This document shows, piece after piece, positions 43,829 to 51,959 of a stretch of 64,000 nucleotides of DNA. The stretch's first letter is position 1; every line of letters begins with the position of its first letter. Source of the stretch: an uncultured Oscillospiraceae bacterium (GTDB lineage: Bacteria; Bacillota; Clostridia; Oscillospirales; Ruminococcaceae); NCBI GenBank assembly GCA_934462925.1, contig CAKSIT010000004.1, positions 62,001 through 126,000 of the forward strand. Direction: 5' to 3'. A program made the translations under genes and the position numbers. The notes beneath the pieces were generated by a model. That model searched no databases, was not told where the DNA came from, and saw nothing but the letters and a program-made list of their open reading frames with translations.

Positions 43829-44866
43829 TTACAGCACAAGCAGGGACATTATATCCCCGCTCGGCATACCGTAGCGTATGCCCTCTATAACGGTTTTTAT
43901 ATTTTTGTTTTCAATGGAAAGCAGCTCTGCGAGCGCGAAATACACGAGCGCCGAGCTTTGCGAGAGCCGCAGCGTATGCCGCAGGAATTTAAGCGATATC
44001 TCCTCGGTAAGAAGCTCCACCGTGGGCGCGCCCGCTTCCGCGCGGTAGCCCATGCTTTCAAGCTCCGTGCGTATCCTTTCGGGGTCGGGGCTTTGCGCTA
44101 AGCGCTCTACCGCCTCGGGCGTCAGCCTGTAGCGCATGGGGATAAGCTGAGCGTTTATGTCCGCAGGGTCTGCGCTGAAGCGGCTCATGCGCGCTACGGT
44201 AACAACGTTTTCCATATCCATGCACTTAAGCACCGCGCGTTTAAGGTCGGTGCGCTCGCTGCCGCGAAAGTTCTTTTGTATCTGTTTCATGCAGGTGTGC
44301 GCGTAAAACGCGTAGAGCCTGCGTTCGCACTCGTTTATTTCAATGCGCCCGTCCGCCTGCGCTTTTGCAAGCACGTCCGCAAGCACCGCGCCGTAGGGCG
44401 TGGGCGCAAGTATACGCGCTATATCGCCGAAGCCCTGCGCGCTGCCGAGCGCGTAAAGGTCGGTTTTCGTATGCTCGTCCAGAAAAGCGGGCAGGGAGGA
44501 GATGTAAGCCTCCGCAGAGCCGTACGCGGCGCATTCAATCGCCGTCAGTATCTGCTCCGCCTCGGAGCGCATTATTATGAGCGGAAAGAACGACCTGCCG
44601 CCCGAATGGTCGAAGCGGTGAAAGCTCTCGAAAATATTGAACATATTGCGCCGAAGCAGCGCCTCGAGCTGCCCCCTGTGTATCGTCTGGGGGTTGGCTG
44701 CGGACAGACATTGACCGCAGCGCTCGGTCTGCTTGAGATAGGCGCACACGTCCGCCACGGAGCTTTTTGCGGCGAGCGCGGCAAAATCCCTTTCCGTAAG
44801 CGACCTGCCGTAGACCGCGCGCGCTTTCGCCGTAACGGCGTTAGAGGAAAAAGACATATTACCCAC
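43829..44866 (-). CDS. ntpC: V-type ATP synthase subunit C
   Basis: 345 residues, AC39-type funnel subunit linking the rotor to the K ring. Landmarks: 'NAVTAKARAVYGRSLTERDFAALAAKSSVADVCAYLKQTE' at the N-terminus and 'DMENVVTVARMSRF', typical of the family's three similar helical thirds. One base separates its ATG from the stop of the G/H-like gene. Confidence 0.92.
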   Translation of the reverse strand: MGNMSFSSNAVTAKARAVYGRSLTERDFAALAAKSSVADVCAYLKQTERCGQCLSAANPQTIHRGQLEALLRRNMFNIFESFHRFDHSGGRSFFPLIIMRSEAEQILTAIECAAYGSAEAYISSLPAFLDEHTKTDLYALGSAQGFGDIARILAPTPYGAVLADVLAKAQADGRIEINECERRLYAFYAHTCMKQIQKNFRGSERTDLKRAVLKCMDMENVVTVARMSRFSADPADINAQLIPMRYRLTPEAVERLAQSPDPERIRTELESMGYRAEAGAPTVELLTEEISLKFLRHTLRLSQSSALVYFALAELLSIENKNIKTVIEGIRYGMPSGDIMSLLVL

Positions 44867-44867
44867 C

Positions 44868-45173
44868 TCAGCCCGTTATCCTGCGGAGTATCTCCGCGCG
44901 CCAGCGCTCGGCGTTTTCGGCAAAAATCCCGTCGAGCCTTGCGCACTGCTCCGCGCGCACGCTTTCCGCGCCCGAGAGCCTTTGCTCTAGCTCCGCCTCG
45001 CGCGCGGTTTTGTATTCGTCAAGCTTTTTGCGCTCGGCCTCGATAAGCGCGCTGTGAGCGCGGGCGGTTTCAGCGCCTGCCTGAGCGCGCTGCTGCTCCT
45101 GCGCGGCGCGCGCGTTTTCGGTGCGCTCGCGCGCGGCTTTATCCATCTCGATTATTTGTCGCAGAACGTCCAA
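44868..45173 (-). CDS. V-type ATPase peripheral stalk subunit G/H
   Basis: 101 residues, almost entirely a charged coiled coil (IEMDKAARERTENARAAQEQQRAQ...AERKKLDEYK) as in the NtpG/H peripheral stalk subunit that pairs with E. Behind AAGGAGGGG. As first gene of the operon, its place supports the call, since sequence conservation in this family is low. Confidence 0.82.
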   Translation of the reverse strand: MDVLRQIIEMDKAARERTENARAAQEQQRAQAGAETARAHSALIEAERKKLDEYKTAREAELEQRLSGAESVRAEQCARLDGIFAENAERWRAEILRRITG

Positions 45174-45229
45174 GAAACGTCCCCTCCTTTTAATGGAGTA
45201 TACGCGGGCGACAAAACCCGCATATATCT

Positions 45230-45258
45230 ATAATATACCAAAACCCAAAAATAATCAA
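45230..45258 (-). promoter_or_regulatory. Promoter of the V-ATPase operon
   Basis: On the minus strand TTGATT (45258-45253), 17-base gap, TATTAT (45235-45230). A small leader hairpin GCGGG/CCCGC (45204-45221) lies before the first gene. Confidence 0.78.
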
Positions 45259-45410
45259 TAGCTTTTCTGTGAAAAATCCGCTAAATCCTATGCTTTTACA
45301 GCATGGTTTAGTGTTAAGGCACAAAAAGCGCAAAAATGAGAATCTGCGCGCGGCATAATTCGACAAAATGCGAGCGAGAACACAAACACAAAAAAATTTT
45401 GCAAAACCCC

Positions 45411-45449
45411 TTGACAACAACAAGATACTTGTGATATACTGTTCACAAG
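45411..45449 (+). promoter_or_regulatory. Promoter with overlapping operators for the regulatory gene group
   Basis: TTGACA (45411-45416), 18-base gap, TATACT (45435-45440). The perfect inverted repeat CTTGTGA-n8-TCACAAG (45428-45434, 45443-45449) straddles the -10 box, and a second palindrome ACAAG-ATA-CTTGT (45420-45432) overlaps it in the spacer. This is the layout of a phage-type autoregulated operator; the XRE protein at 45911 is the obvious candidate repressor. Confidence 0.8.
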
Positions 45450-45498
45450 AGAAGATGTGCATGAACCCATGGAAACATGAAAGGAAGTGGACTCGGTT

Positions 45499-45945
45499 AT
45501 GTCGGAGATAATGAGAAAGCTTGAACGCGCGCGGGCGTTCGAGCTTGAAGCGGGGGTACAGCTCGAGCATATAGAACGGCTGCACCGTATCGCCGCGAGG
45601 GTAAAGAGCGACGGCCGCGGCGGCACGGAGTACGCCGTGAGTATAGTCGAGAAGCTGAGCAAAATGGAGCGCGAGCTTAACCGCCACATAGACCTTCTTG
45701 CGGACGCCAAGCGCGCCGCGCTCGAAATAGTAAGCCTGCTTGAGGGCGAGGAGCGCGCGGTGATATACAGCTACTATATTCTCGCAAAGGACTGGAGCAG
45801 GACCGCGGCTGCGCTTTACATGAGCGAGCGCAGGGTGTATATACTGCGCAAATCGGCGCTTGCAAGGCTTGAAAAAAGCGTTTACGGCGAGCGCAGGAAA
45901 GGAGCGGGCAATGGGAATAGGGCAAAAAATAAAGCAGCTTCGTGA
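45499..45945 (+). CDS. Sigma-70 region 4-like HTH protein (DUF1492/phage-regulator type)
   Basis: 148 residues from ATG 45499, spaced from AAGGAAG (45480-45486); the GTG at 45487 abuts that site. The N-terminal part is a charged helix; the C-terminal part 'GEERAVIYSYYILAKDWSRTAAALYMSERRVYILRKSALARLEK' region is a sigma region 4-type helix-turn-helix. Such proteins control late genes in phages and integrative elements. Its end overlaps the XRE gene. No other phage genes are here, so it may be a domesticated regulator. Confidence 0.75.
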   Translation: MSEIMRKLERARAFELEAGVQLEHIERLHRIAARVKSDGRGGTEYAVSIVEKLSKMERELNRHIDLLADAKRAALEIVSLLEGEERAVIYSYYILAKDWSRTAAALYMSERRVYILRKSALARLEKSVYGERRKGAGNGNRAKNKAAS

Positions 45946-46339
45946 GCGCGCCGCGCTTACGCAGGAGGAGCTTGCGGAGCTTATAGGCGTTACGGCTTCG
46001 GCGGTGGGAAACTATGAGCGCGAGGTGAGCCACCCGCGCGAGGACGTGCTTTACAGGCTGTTCGACGCGCTGCGCGCCGAGCCGAACGAGCTTTTTTCGG
46101 ACTGCTACAGCGCGCAGAACCCCGCGCGCGAGCATATGGAGATGTACCTTGCGCTTGACGAACACGGCCGCAGCCTTGTTGACGTATGCACCGAGCTTGA
46201 ATACAGGCGCTGCACGCAGGACGAAGATGTAGTTTACGCGGCGGCGAGAGGCGGCAGCGGCGGCAGGATAAAGCTAAAAAAGCGCGCGGGCGCGGGCAGT
46301 ATACTGGACAGGCCTACGTACAAAGGAGGTTCACTGTGA
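45911..46339 (+). CDS. XRE-family HTH repressor
   Basis: 142 residues from ATG 45911 (AAAGGAG at 45898). HTH motif 'LTQEELAELIGVTASAVGNYERE' near residues 15-40, with the usual 'SHPREDVLYRLFDAL'. A C-terminal tail (KLKKRAGAGSILDRP) is basic. It overlaps the upstream HTH gene by 35 bases and the ImmA-like gene by four. Paired XRE and ImmA genes normally form a repressor and the protease that destroys it. Confidence 0.88.
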   Translation: MGIGQKIKQLRERAALTQEELAELIGVTASAVGNYEREVSHPREDVLYRLFDALRAEPNELFSDCYSAQNPAREHMEMYLALDEHGRSLVDVCTELEYRRCTQDEDVVYAAARGGSGGRIKLKKRAGAGSILDRPTYKGGSL

Positions 46340-47013
46340 GCGGGGAGAAGCTGCACATAACGCCCGAGCAGGCGCTGGTGCTTTCGGGGGCGGATTCGCT
46401 GCCCGTTGATTTGGACAGGATAGCCGACTTTTTCGGGATAAGGCTCGTGAGCTACGCGGACTGCGCGGCAACGTTCGAGATAACGCAGGAGGAGCTGTAC
46501 CGCGCGGGGCGGCTCGGCATAAGCTTTTTGTGCGAGGGGCGGTACGTATGCGCGGTAAACGAGAACGCCTGCGGCGACAAACGGCGGCGCTGGACGCTCG
46601 CTCACGAGTTGGCGCATTGTCTTCTGGGGCATATCGGCGGGGAGTGGCTGCCGCAGCATTCCCGCGAGGAGGAGCGCAGCGCGGAGCAGTTTGCGGCGGG
46701 GCTGCTAGCGCCGCTTACGGTGCTGCATTTCGCGGGGGTGGATTCCGCGCAGCGGCTGGAGCGGCTCTGTGGGATTTCCGCGCAGGCTGCCGAAATACGC
46801 TACGGGCAGCTGTGCGCGGCGCGCCGCAGGGCGCTTGAACGCGGCGGCGCGAACCCGTTTCTTTCCACCGAAAGCGACAGGCGGCTGCTGGCGCACTTTA
46901 TGCCTTTTATAACGAACGAGCTTTGCAGGCGCGCGCTTTACGGCGCGCCCGCTGAAAGGAGGACGCATGGCGACATGGCTTACGCACCTGCGCGCTGCGG
47001 AAAGGGCGCTTGA
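46336..47013 (+). CDS. ImmA/IrrE-family metallopeptidase
   Basis: 225 residues, GTG start supported by AAAGGAGG (46322-46329). The zinc site HExxH is in 'TLAHELAHCLLGH', followed by 'EEERSAEQFAAGLLAP', the family hallmark with third ligand Glu. ImmA-type proteases cut the cognate XRE repressor when triggered, as in ICEBs1. The last 40 codons overlap the next gene by 47 bases, an unusually long overlap. Confidence 0.92.
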   Translation: MSGEKLHITPEQALVLSGADSLPVDLDRIADFFGIRLVSYADCAATFEITQEELYRAGRLGISFLCEGRYVCAVNENACGDKRRRWTLAHELAHCLLGHIGGEWLPQHSREEERSAEQFAAGLLAPLTVLHFAGVDSAQRLERLCGISAQAAEIRYGQLCAARRRALERGGANPFLSTESDRRLLAHFMPFITNELCRRALYGAPAERRTHGDMAYAPARCGKGA

Positions 47014-47605
47014 ACTGACGAACGGGCTTTCGCGCGCGGAGTTTTACGCGGGGAACATTGCGCCCGACTGCGGCGTGTGGACGCCCGAGGGCTTCGACCC
47101 GCCGCCCGAGGTAACGCACCTGTCCTCGCCGCGCAAGGACGACTGCGACTGGCAGGGTTTCGCGCAGGAGTACCTGCCGAGGGTGCGCGGGCAGGAGCAG
47201 CGCTCGTTTATTCTGGGGTATGTGAGCCACCTTATAACGGACGTTGCGTGGAGCTGCAGGTTCTGCCCTGCGGCGAAGCGGCGCTACCCAAAGCTTTACG
47301 AGAGCGACCCCGAGAGCTTCTGGCGCATGGTGAAGCGGCAATGGCACGGCGTGGACAGCGTTTTCCTTGAACAGCACCCCGATTTTGCGCCGTTTGCGGA
47401 AATGGCTGCCGTGCAGCGCCGCGACTGCGACATACTGCCGTTCTACACCGAAAACAACGTACTGCGCGGCGTGCGCAGGATAGGCAGGTATTACGAGAGA
47501 CTTGAAAACAGGTGCGCGGACTTTACGGTAATAACGCCCGACGAGGTGGAGCGCTTTGTTGCGGGGACGGCGGAGCTTGTCGCGGAGGCGCTGAAAACGC
47601 TGTAG
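46967..47605 (+). CDS. Zinc-dependent phospholipase C-family protein
   Basis: 212 residues. Pattern of the family is visible: N-terminal 'TWLTHLRAAERAL', 'FYAGNIAPDCGVW', 'VTHLSSP' and 'FILGYVSHLITDVAWS', in which His and Asp residues bind zinc. No signal peptide, so cytoplasmic. Members with this short form are common in Clostridia and their substrate is not known. It starts inside the ImmA-like gene with AAAGGAGG, so all four genes from 45.5 kb form one transcription unit. Confidence 0.82.
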   Translation: MATWLTHLRAAERALELTNGLSRAEFYAGNIAPDCGVWTPEGFDPPPEVTHLSSPRKDDCDWQGFAQEYLPRVRGQEQRSFILGYVSHLITDVAWSCRFCPAAKRRYPKLYESDPESFWRMVKRQWHGVDSVFLEQHPDFAPFAEMAAVQRRDCDILPFYTENNVLRGVRRIGRYYERLENRCADFTVITPDEVERFVAGTAELVAEALKTL

Positions 47606-47652
47606 TGAAAATGCACAAAAAACTCGGCGAAAATTTGTGAAAAACCCCGCCC

Positions 47653-47681
47653 TTGTATTGTAAACGTTTTACTGCTATAAT
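47653..47681 (+). promoter_or_regulatory. Promoter with operator for the GH94 gene
   Basis: TTGTAT (47653-47658), 17-base gap, TATAAT (47676-47681). Exactly in the spacer lies TTGTAAACGTTTTAC (47658-47672), close to the palindromic operators of LacI/CcpA-family regulators (A-A-A-C-G-T-T-T core). This points to sugar-controlled expression; which regulator acts is unknown, as none is encoded nearby. Confidence 0.75.
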
Positions 47682-47758
47682 AGGGATAGAGCCGAACGGC
47701 TCTGCATGGAAACTGACGCCCTGCGGGGCGCGAAATACAAATAACGGAGGAACAACCA

Positions 47759-50152
47759 ATGAACTACGGTCATTTCGACGAACTCAGAAAAGAGTATGTC
47801 ATCACCCGTCCCGACACGCCGTCGGCATGGGCGAACTACCTCGGCGACCCCGAGTACGGCGCAATCATCTCCAACAACGCGGGCGGCTACAGCTTTGTAA
47901 AGAGCGGCGCTAACGGACGCGTTATCCGCTACCGCTTTAACGGCGTTGCAAACGACACCCCCGGCAGATACATCTACCTGCGCGACATTGAAACGGGCGA
48001 CTACTGGTCCGCTTCGTGGGCGCCCGTGTGCAAGCCGCTTGACGAGTACAAGAGCGAGTGCCGCCACGGTACTGCGTACACCGTCATCACCTCTGAATAT
48101 AAGGGCGTTAAGTCCGAGGTGACTTATTACGTACCGCAGGGCGCTGCCTACGAGGTATGGGCGGCTAAGGTCACCAACACTTCCGACAAGCCCAGAAAGC
48201 TTGCCGTTACGGGCTGCTGCGAGTTCGTAAACGACCCGAACTACGAGCAGGACCAGGTAAATCTCCAGTACACGCTCTTTATCACCCGCACCTATTTCAA
48301 GGGCAACTATATCCACCAGATGCAAAATGAGATATACAACCCCAACAGCGGGCGCTTCCTCGGCCTTGCGGCGGCAAAGGTTGACGCATACTGCGGCGAC
48401 CGCGACGCGTTCGTAGGCTCTTACAGAAGCTACGCTAACCCCAAGGGTATCGAGGAGGGGCTTAAGGGCGACCTCAACTACAACACCAACTCCTGCGGCG
48501 CGCTTGAAAGCGACATCACGCTTCAGCCGGGCGAAACAAAGGAGCTTACCTACGTTCTCGGCGGGCAGAAGACCGAGGCTGAGATATCCGAGATAATCGC
48601 GCGCTACGAAAAGAGCGGCACGGTAGACGCAGAGCTTTCCGCGCTTAAGAACTACTGGCACAGCAAGCTTGACAACCTGCAGGTACACACCCCCGACGCT
48701 AACTTCAACAACATGGTGAACACCTGGAACGCTTACAACTGCTTCATCACGTTCATCTGGTCCAGAGCGGCTTCGTTCCAGTACTGCGGCCTTAGAAACG
48801 GCTTCGGTTACCGCGACACCGTACAGGACATTCAGGGCGTTATCCACCTTGCGCCCGAGATGGCGAAGAAGCAGATTGAGTTCATGCTTTCCGCGCAGGT
48901 AACCAACGGCGCAGGTCTGCCGCTCGTTAAGTACGACCACAAGGCAGGGCAGGAGAACCACCCCGACGAGAACGACGAGAACTCCGTATACGCAAAGCAG
49001 ACGGGTCACCCCAGCTACCGCGCGGACGACGCTCTGTGGCTTTTCCCGACGGTATACAAGTACATCTCCGAGAGCGGCGACAGCGCGTTCCTCGACGAGG
49101 AGATTTCCTACGCTAACGACGGCGAAAAGGGTACGGTATACGACCACCTTAAGAGAGCTATCGACTTCTCGATGAACCACCTCGGCAATCATGGTATGCC
49201 CGCAGGTCTGCACGCAGACTGGAACGACTGCCTGCGCCTTGGCAAGAAGGGCGAGTCCACGTTCGTTGCGTTCCAGCTGGTATACGCTATAAAGATACTG
49301 CGCACCTACGCGGTTGAGAAGAACGACGCGGATTACATCAAGTACCTTGACGAGATAAAGGCGAAGCTCGACACTATCCTCTCCGCTTGCTGGAACGAGG
49401 ACAGATGGATACGCGGCTACAAGGAGGACGGCACGGTTATCGGTCAGCGCACCGACCCCGAGGCTTCCATGTGGCTCAACCCGCAGAGCTGGTCGGTAAT
49501 TTCGGGCTTTGCGACAAAGGAGCAGGGCGAAAAGGCAATGGACAGCGTAGAGCGCGAGCTTAACACGCCGTACGGCGCTATGGTTATGTACCCGCCGTAT
49601 GTAAAGCACGGCTTTGACGGCGCGCTCATGCAGTGCTTCAACAAATGCACCAAGGAGAACGCGGGCATATTCTCGCAGCCGCAGGGCTGGCTGATACTTG
49701 CGGAGTCCAAGCTGGGCCACGGCAATCGCGCGTACAAATACTGGACGGAGGCCGCTCCCGCGACCTACAACGACAACGCGGAACACCGCGTACTCGAGCC
49801 GTACGTATACGGTCAGTTCGTTGAGGGCAAGGACAGCCCGTTCGCAGGCCGCGCGCACGTTCACTGGCTGACAGGCACGGCTTCCACCGTAATGGTAGGC
49901 ACAACGGAGGGTATCCTCGGTCTTAACCCCGAAACAAAGGGTATCGTAATCGACCCGTCCATTCCCTCTGAGTGGAAGGAATACACCATGGACAAGACCT
50001 TCCGCGGCAAGAAGCTCCACGTTACCGTAAAGAACCCCAACGGCTCTGAACACGGCGTAAAGAGCGTTACCGTAAACGGCGAGAAGATAGAGGGCAAGCT
50101 GATTCTCGACTCTATCCTAAAGCCCGAGAACGATATCGTTATCGAGCTGTAA
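47759..50152 (+). CDS. GH94 glycoside phosphorylase (cellobiose phosphorylase-like)
   Basis: 797 residues, cytoplasmic (no signal peptide), behind GGAGG. The start 'YGHFDELRKEYVITRPDTPSAWANYLG' is the standard GH94 opening. The substrate-binding 'GYRDTVQDIQG' and the catalytic-acid motif 'HADWNDCLRLG' are present, as are 'RTEPYVY'-like 'VLEPYVYGQFVEGKD' and 'HWLTGTA' in the C-terminal barrel. Such enzymes split beta-linked disaccharides with phosphate, saving ATP. The loop 'ENAGIFSQPQGW' differs from the 'ENGGIFCHTNPW' seen in cellobiose phosphorylases I remember, so the substrate may not be cellobiose. It would use sugars brought in by the ABC importers. Confidence 0.93.
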   Translation: MNYGHFDELRKEYVITRPDTPSAWANYLGDPEYGAIISNNAGGYSFVKSGANGRVIRYRFNGVANDTPGRYIYLRDIETGDYWSASWAPVCKPLDEYKSECRHGTAYTVITSEYKGVKSEVTYYVPQGAAYEVWAAKVTNTSDKPRKLAVTGCCEFVNDPNYEQDQVNLQYTLFITRTYFKGNYIHQMQNEIYNPNSGRFLGLAAAKVDAYCGDRDAFVGSYRSYANPKGIEEGLKGDLNYNTNSCGALESDITLQPGETKELTYVLGGQKTEAEISEIIARYEKSGTVDAELSALKNYWHSKLDNLQVHTPDANFNNMVNTWNAYNCFITFIWSRAASFQYCGLRNGFGYRDTVQDIQGVIHLAPEMAKKQIEFMLSAQVTNGAGLPLVKYDHKAGQENHPDENDENSVYAKQTGHPSYRADDALWLFPTVYKYISESGDSAFLDEEISYANDGEKGTVYDHLKRAIDFSMNHLGNHGMPAGLHADWNDCLRLGKKGESTFVAFQLVYAIKILRTYAVEKNDADYIKYLDEIKAKLDTILSACWNEDRWIRGYKEDGTVIGQRTDPEASMWLNPQSWSVISGFATKEQGEKAMDSVERELNTPYGAMVMYPPYVKHGFDGALMQCFNKCTKENAGIFSQPQGWLILAESKLGHGNRAYKYWTEAAPATYNDNAEHRVLEPYVYGQFVEGKDSPFAGRAHVHWLTGTASTVMVGTTEGILGLNPETKGIVIDPSIPSEWKEYTMDKTFRGKKLHVTVKNPNGSEHGVKSVTVNGEKIEGKLILDSILKPENDIVIEL

Positions 50153-50170
50153 TCCACCATAAAACATTTT

Positions 50171-50202
50171 ATCCCCCGTTCGTTTGAGCGGGGGATTTTT
50201 TA
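50171..50202 (+). terminator. Terminator of the GH94 gene
   Basis: ATCCCCCG / CGGGGGAT (50171-50178, 50189-50196) followed by TTTTTT; its end touches the stop of the convergent XRE gene. Confidence 0.92.
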
Positions 50203-50526
50203 TATAAGTTCAGCTGCCTTTTGCAGCAATTCAAGCATGGTTTGCTGTTTGTCGTGCGGAAGCCGCATAAACAGCTCATAGGCTTTCTGTGCGGGGGCGT
50301 CATTCTGTGCGCGCTCCATCTCCTCGAACAAAAGCGCGGGGGAGATGTCAAGCCCCCTGCTTATGCGGAGTATGGACTCGAGCGACGCGTTTTTCTCGCC
50401 GCGTTCAAGCTGGCCTATATAGACGGGGTGCAGGTCGCAAAGCTCTGCAAGGCTCTCCTGACTGAGGTTCTTTTGCTTTCGGTACATTCGCACGCACCGC
50501 CCGAATTGTTTTGTATAGCTTTCCAT
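50200..50526 (-). CDS. XRE-family HTH regulator
   Basis: 108 residues from ATG 50526 (AAAGGAAG upstream); five further upstream codons overlap that site. HTH 'LSQESLAELCDLHPVYIGQLERGEKNASLESILRISRGLDI' lies at residues 18-58, a SinR-like layout, with a C-terminal helix likely for dimerisation. It is divergent from the secreted-protein gene at 50675, whose promoter carries repeated TATACTATA palindromes that it may bind. Confidence 0.87.
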   Translation of the reverse strand: MESYTKQFGRCVRMYRKQKNLSQESLAELCDLHPVYIGQLERGEKNASLESILRISRGLDISPALLFEEMERAQNDAPAQKAYELFMRLPHDKQQTMLELLQKAAELI

Positions 50527-50552
50527 AATACTTCCTTTCAAGGGTTATAATC

Positions 50553-50655
50553 TATACTATAAGTTTTTTTGAAAAAATAAAATAAACTATTGACTTTTAT
50601 AAATAATTGTTGTATACTATAGTTGTGATTTTTGAAGAAATCATGACTATAGTAT
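50553..50655 (+). promoter_or_regulatory. Divergent control region with promoter and repeated palindromes
   Basis: Promoter for the rightward gene: TTGACT (50590-50595), 17-base gap, TATACT (50613-50618) with TG just ahead. TATACTATA occurs at 50553-50561 and 50613-50621, and its complement TATAGTATA at 50647-50655. The last two are arms of a 19-base imperfect inverted repeat (50613-50631 with 50637-50655) covering the -10 box and start site. The region is strikingly AT-rich. Confidence 0.75.
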
Positions 50656-50674
50656 ATTATTTGGAGGGATTATT

Positions 50675-51775
50675 ATGTTTAAGAAAGCATTTTCGGCTTT
50701 TTTGGCGGGAGTGATTGCGGCTTCCGCGGCGGTGGCTTCTGTGGGCTGCCTTACGGTTGGCGCGGGGGCATATGCCGATATAGATATTTGGAACGAATAT
50801 GATATTCTTAAAAGTGGTAAGGAAATAACGCTTACACTTGAACCGCAGAAGAATGCAAATACTTCAAAAACAATTGTATATAAACTTCCTGTTGACGAAA
50901 ACGGCACGCTTTACATGGACGTAAGTTCAGAAACCTATTATGTTCAGGCTTCTTTCGTGAAAAAACAGGTAACATATAATGGCGATGGCTCAAAGTCAAT
51001 AAGACAGGAAGATGTTAATAATGAAAGCATAACTGTATCAATGACAGAGGGCGATTGCTTTAACAAATACAATGGTGATGTAAATTTCATTTGGGATTGG
51101 AGCAGCAGAAAAAGTGCTGGAAGCTGTGAATTTAGTGTTGAACCAGCAGAATACTTTGTCGGGTTTACAGTATATTATGATTCAAAAGGAAATGAATCGG
51201 TTTCATTTGACAAGCTAAAAGACGAGTTTGGCGATGGCAATATCACAATTAAAATAACATATCCAAGCAGCAATAGCAACAATGCAAAGCAAAGCGACAT
51301 TTCCTCTCTGACTTTTGGCAAAATTGCAAACAAAGCCTACAACGGCAAAGCAATAACCCCCGCCGTTACCGTCAAGGACGGCAGCAAAAAGCTTACCGAG
51401 GGTACGGACTACACCGTTTCCTACAAGAACAACACCAAAATAGGCACGGCTACCGCGACAATAACGGGCAAGGGCGATTACAGCGGCACAAAGACGGTAA
51501 AGTTCAAGATAGTGCCGAAGAAAGCAAAGCTAAGCGGCAGCGTATCCGATACGAAAGCCGCGCTCAGCTGGAAGAAGTCCAATGGCGCGACGGGCTATGA
51601 GATTTACTGCTCCGTTGACGGCGGCAAGTACACAAAGCTTAAGACCACAAAGGCTCTTAAGTACGCCGCAAAGCTTGCCAAGGGCAAGAGCTATCAGTTC
51701 AAGGTGCGCCCCTACACGCTTGTGAACGGAAAGAAAGTTTACGGCAGCTGGTCTAATGTAATAAAGGCAAATTAA
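50675..51775 (+). CDS. Secreted protein with MBG/Ig-like and fibronectin III-like domains
   Basis: 366 residues with GGAGGGAT site and signal peptide (FLAGVIAASAAVASVGC... cut near GAGAYAD). The N-terminal domain (about 35-200) is beta-rich and unrecognised. Then comes an MBG/YDG-like domain, 'KAYNGKAITPAVTVKDG', 'NNTKIGTATATITGKGDY' (about 215-285), and a fibronectin III-like domain, 'AALSWKKSNGATGYEIYCS' to 'YGSWSNVI' (about 290-366). These are surface adhesion or cell-wall binding modules. The N-terminal half is AT-rich and uses AT-ending codons, while the domain part has the usual base composition, suggesting a mosaic origin. Confidence 0.8.
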   Translation: MFKKAFSAFLAGVIAASAAVASVGCLTVGAGAYADIDIWNEYDILKSGKEITLTLEPQKNANTSKTIVYKLPVDENGTLYMDVSSETYYVQASFVKKQVTYNGDGSKSIRQEDVNNESITVSMTEGDCFNKYNGDVNFIWDWSSRKSAGSCEFSVEPAEYFVGFTVYYDSKGNESVSFDKLKDEFGDGNITIKITYPSSNSNNAKQSDISSLTFGKIANKAYNGKAITPAVTVKDGSKKLTEGTDYTVSYKNNTKIGTATATITGKGDYSGTKTVKFKIVPKKAKLSGSVSDTKAALSWKKSNGATGYEIYCSVDGGKYTKLKTTKALKYAAKLAKGKSYQFKVRPYTLVNGKKVYGSWSNVIKAN

Positions 51776-51780
51776 CGGAA

Positions 51781-51810
51781 GCGCCGCCCGACCCACGGGC
51801 GGCGCTTTTT
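51781..51810 (+). terminator. Terminator of the secreted-protein gene
   Basis: GCGCCGCCC / GGGCGGCGC (51781-51789, 51797-51805) followed by TTTTT. Confidence 0.92.
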
Positions 51811-51959
51811 CGCTCCCCCGCTGTGTGCATAATGCACAAATCCCGCCGCCGAAAATAGTCCAGCGCTACAAAAATATATTCGCTCCACGAAAAAAACATC
51901 ACAAAACGCGCGCAAAGCAGGTTATATATTATAAAGGGCTTTTGAAAGGAGCGGATACT

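Noticed and set aside
45499..47605. Prophage or integrative element
   Set aside because: Regulators of phage type are present, but no integrase, attachment repeats, replication or structural genes occur on either side; V-ATPase and GH94 genes flank it directly.
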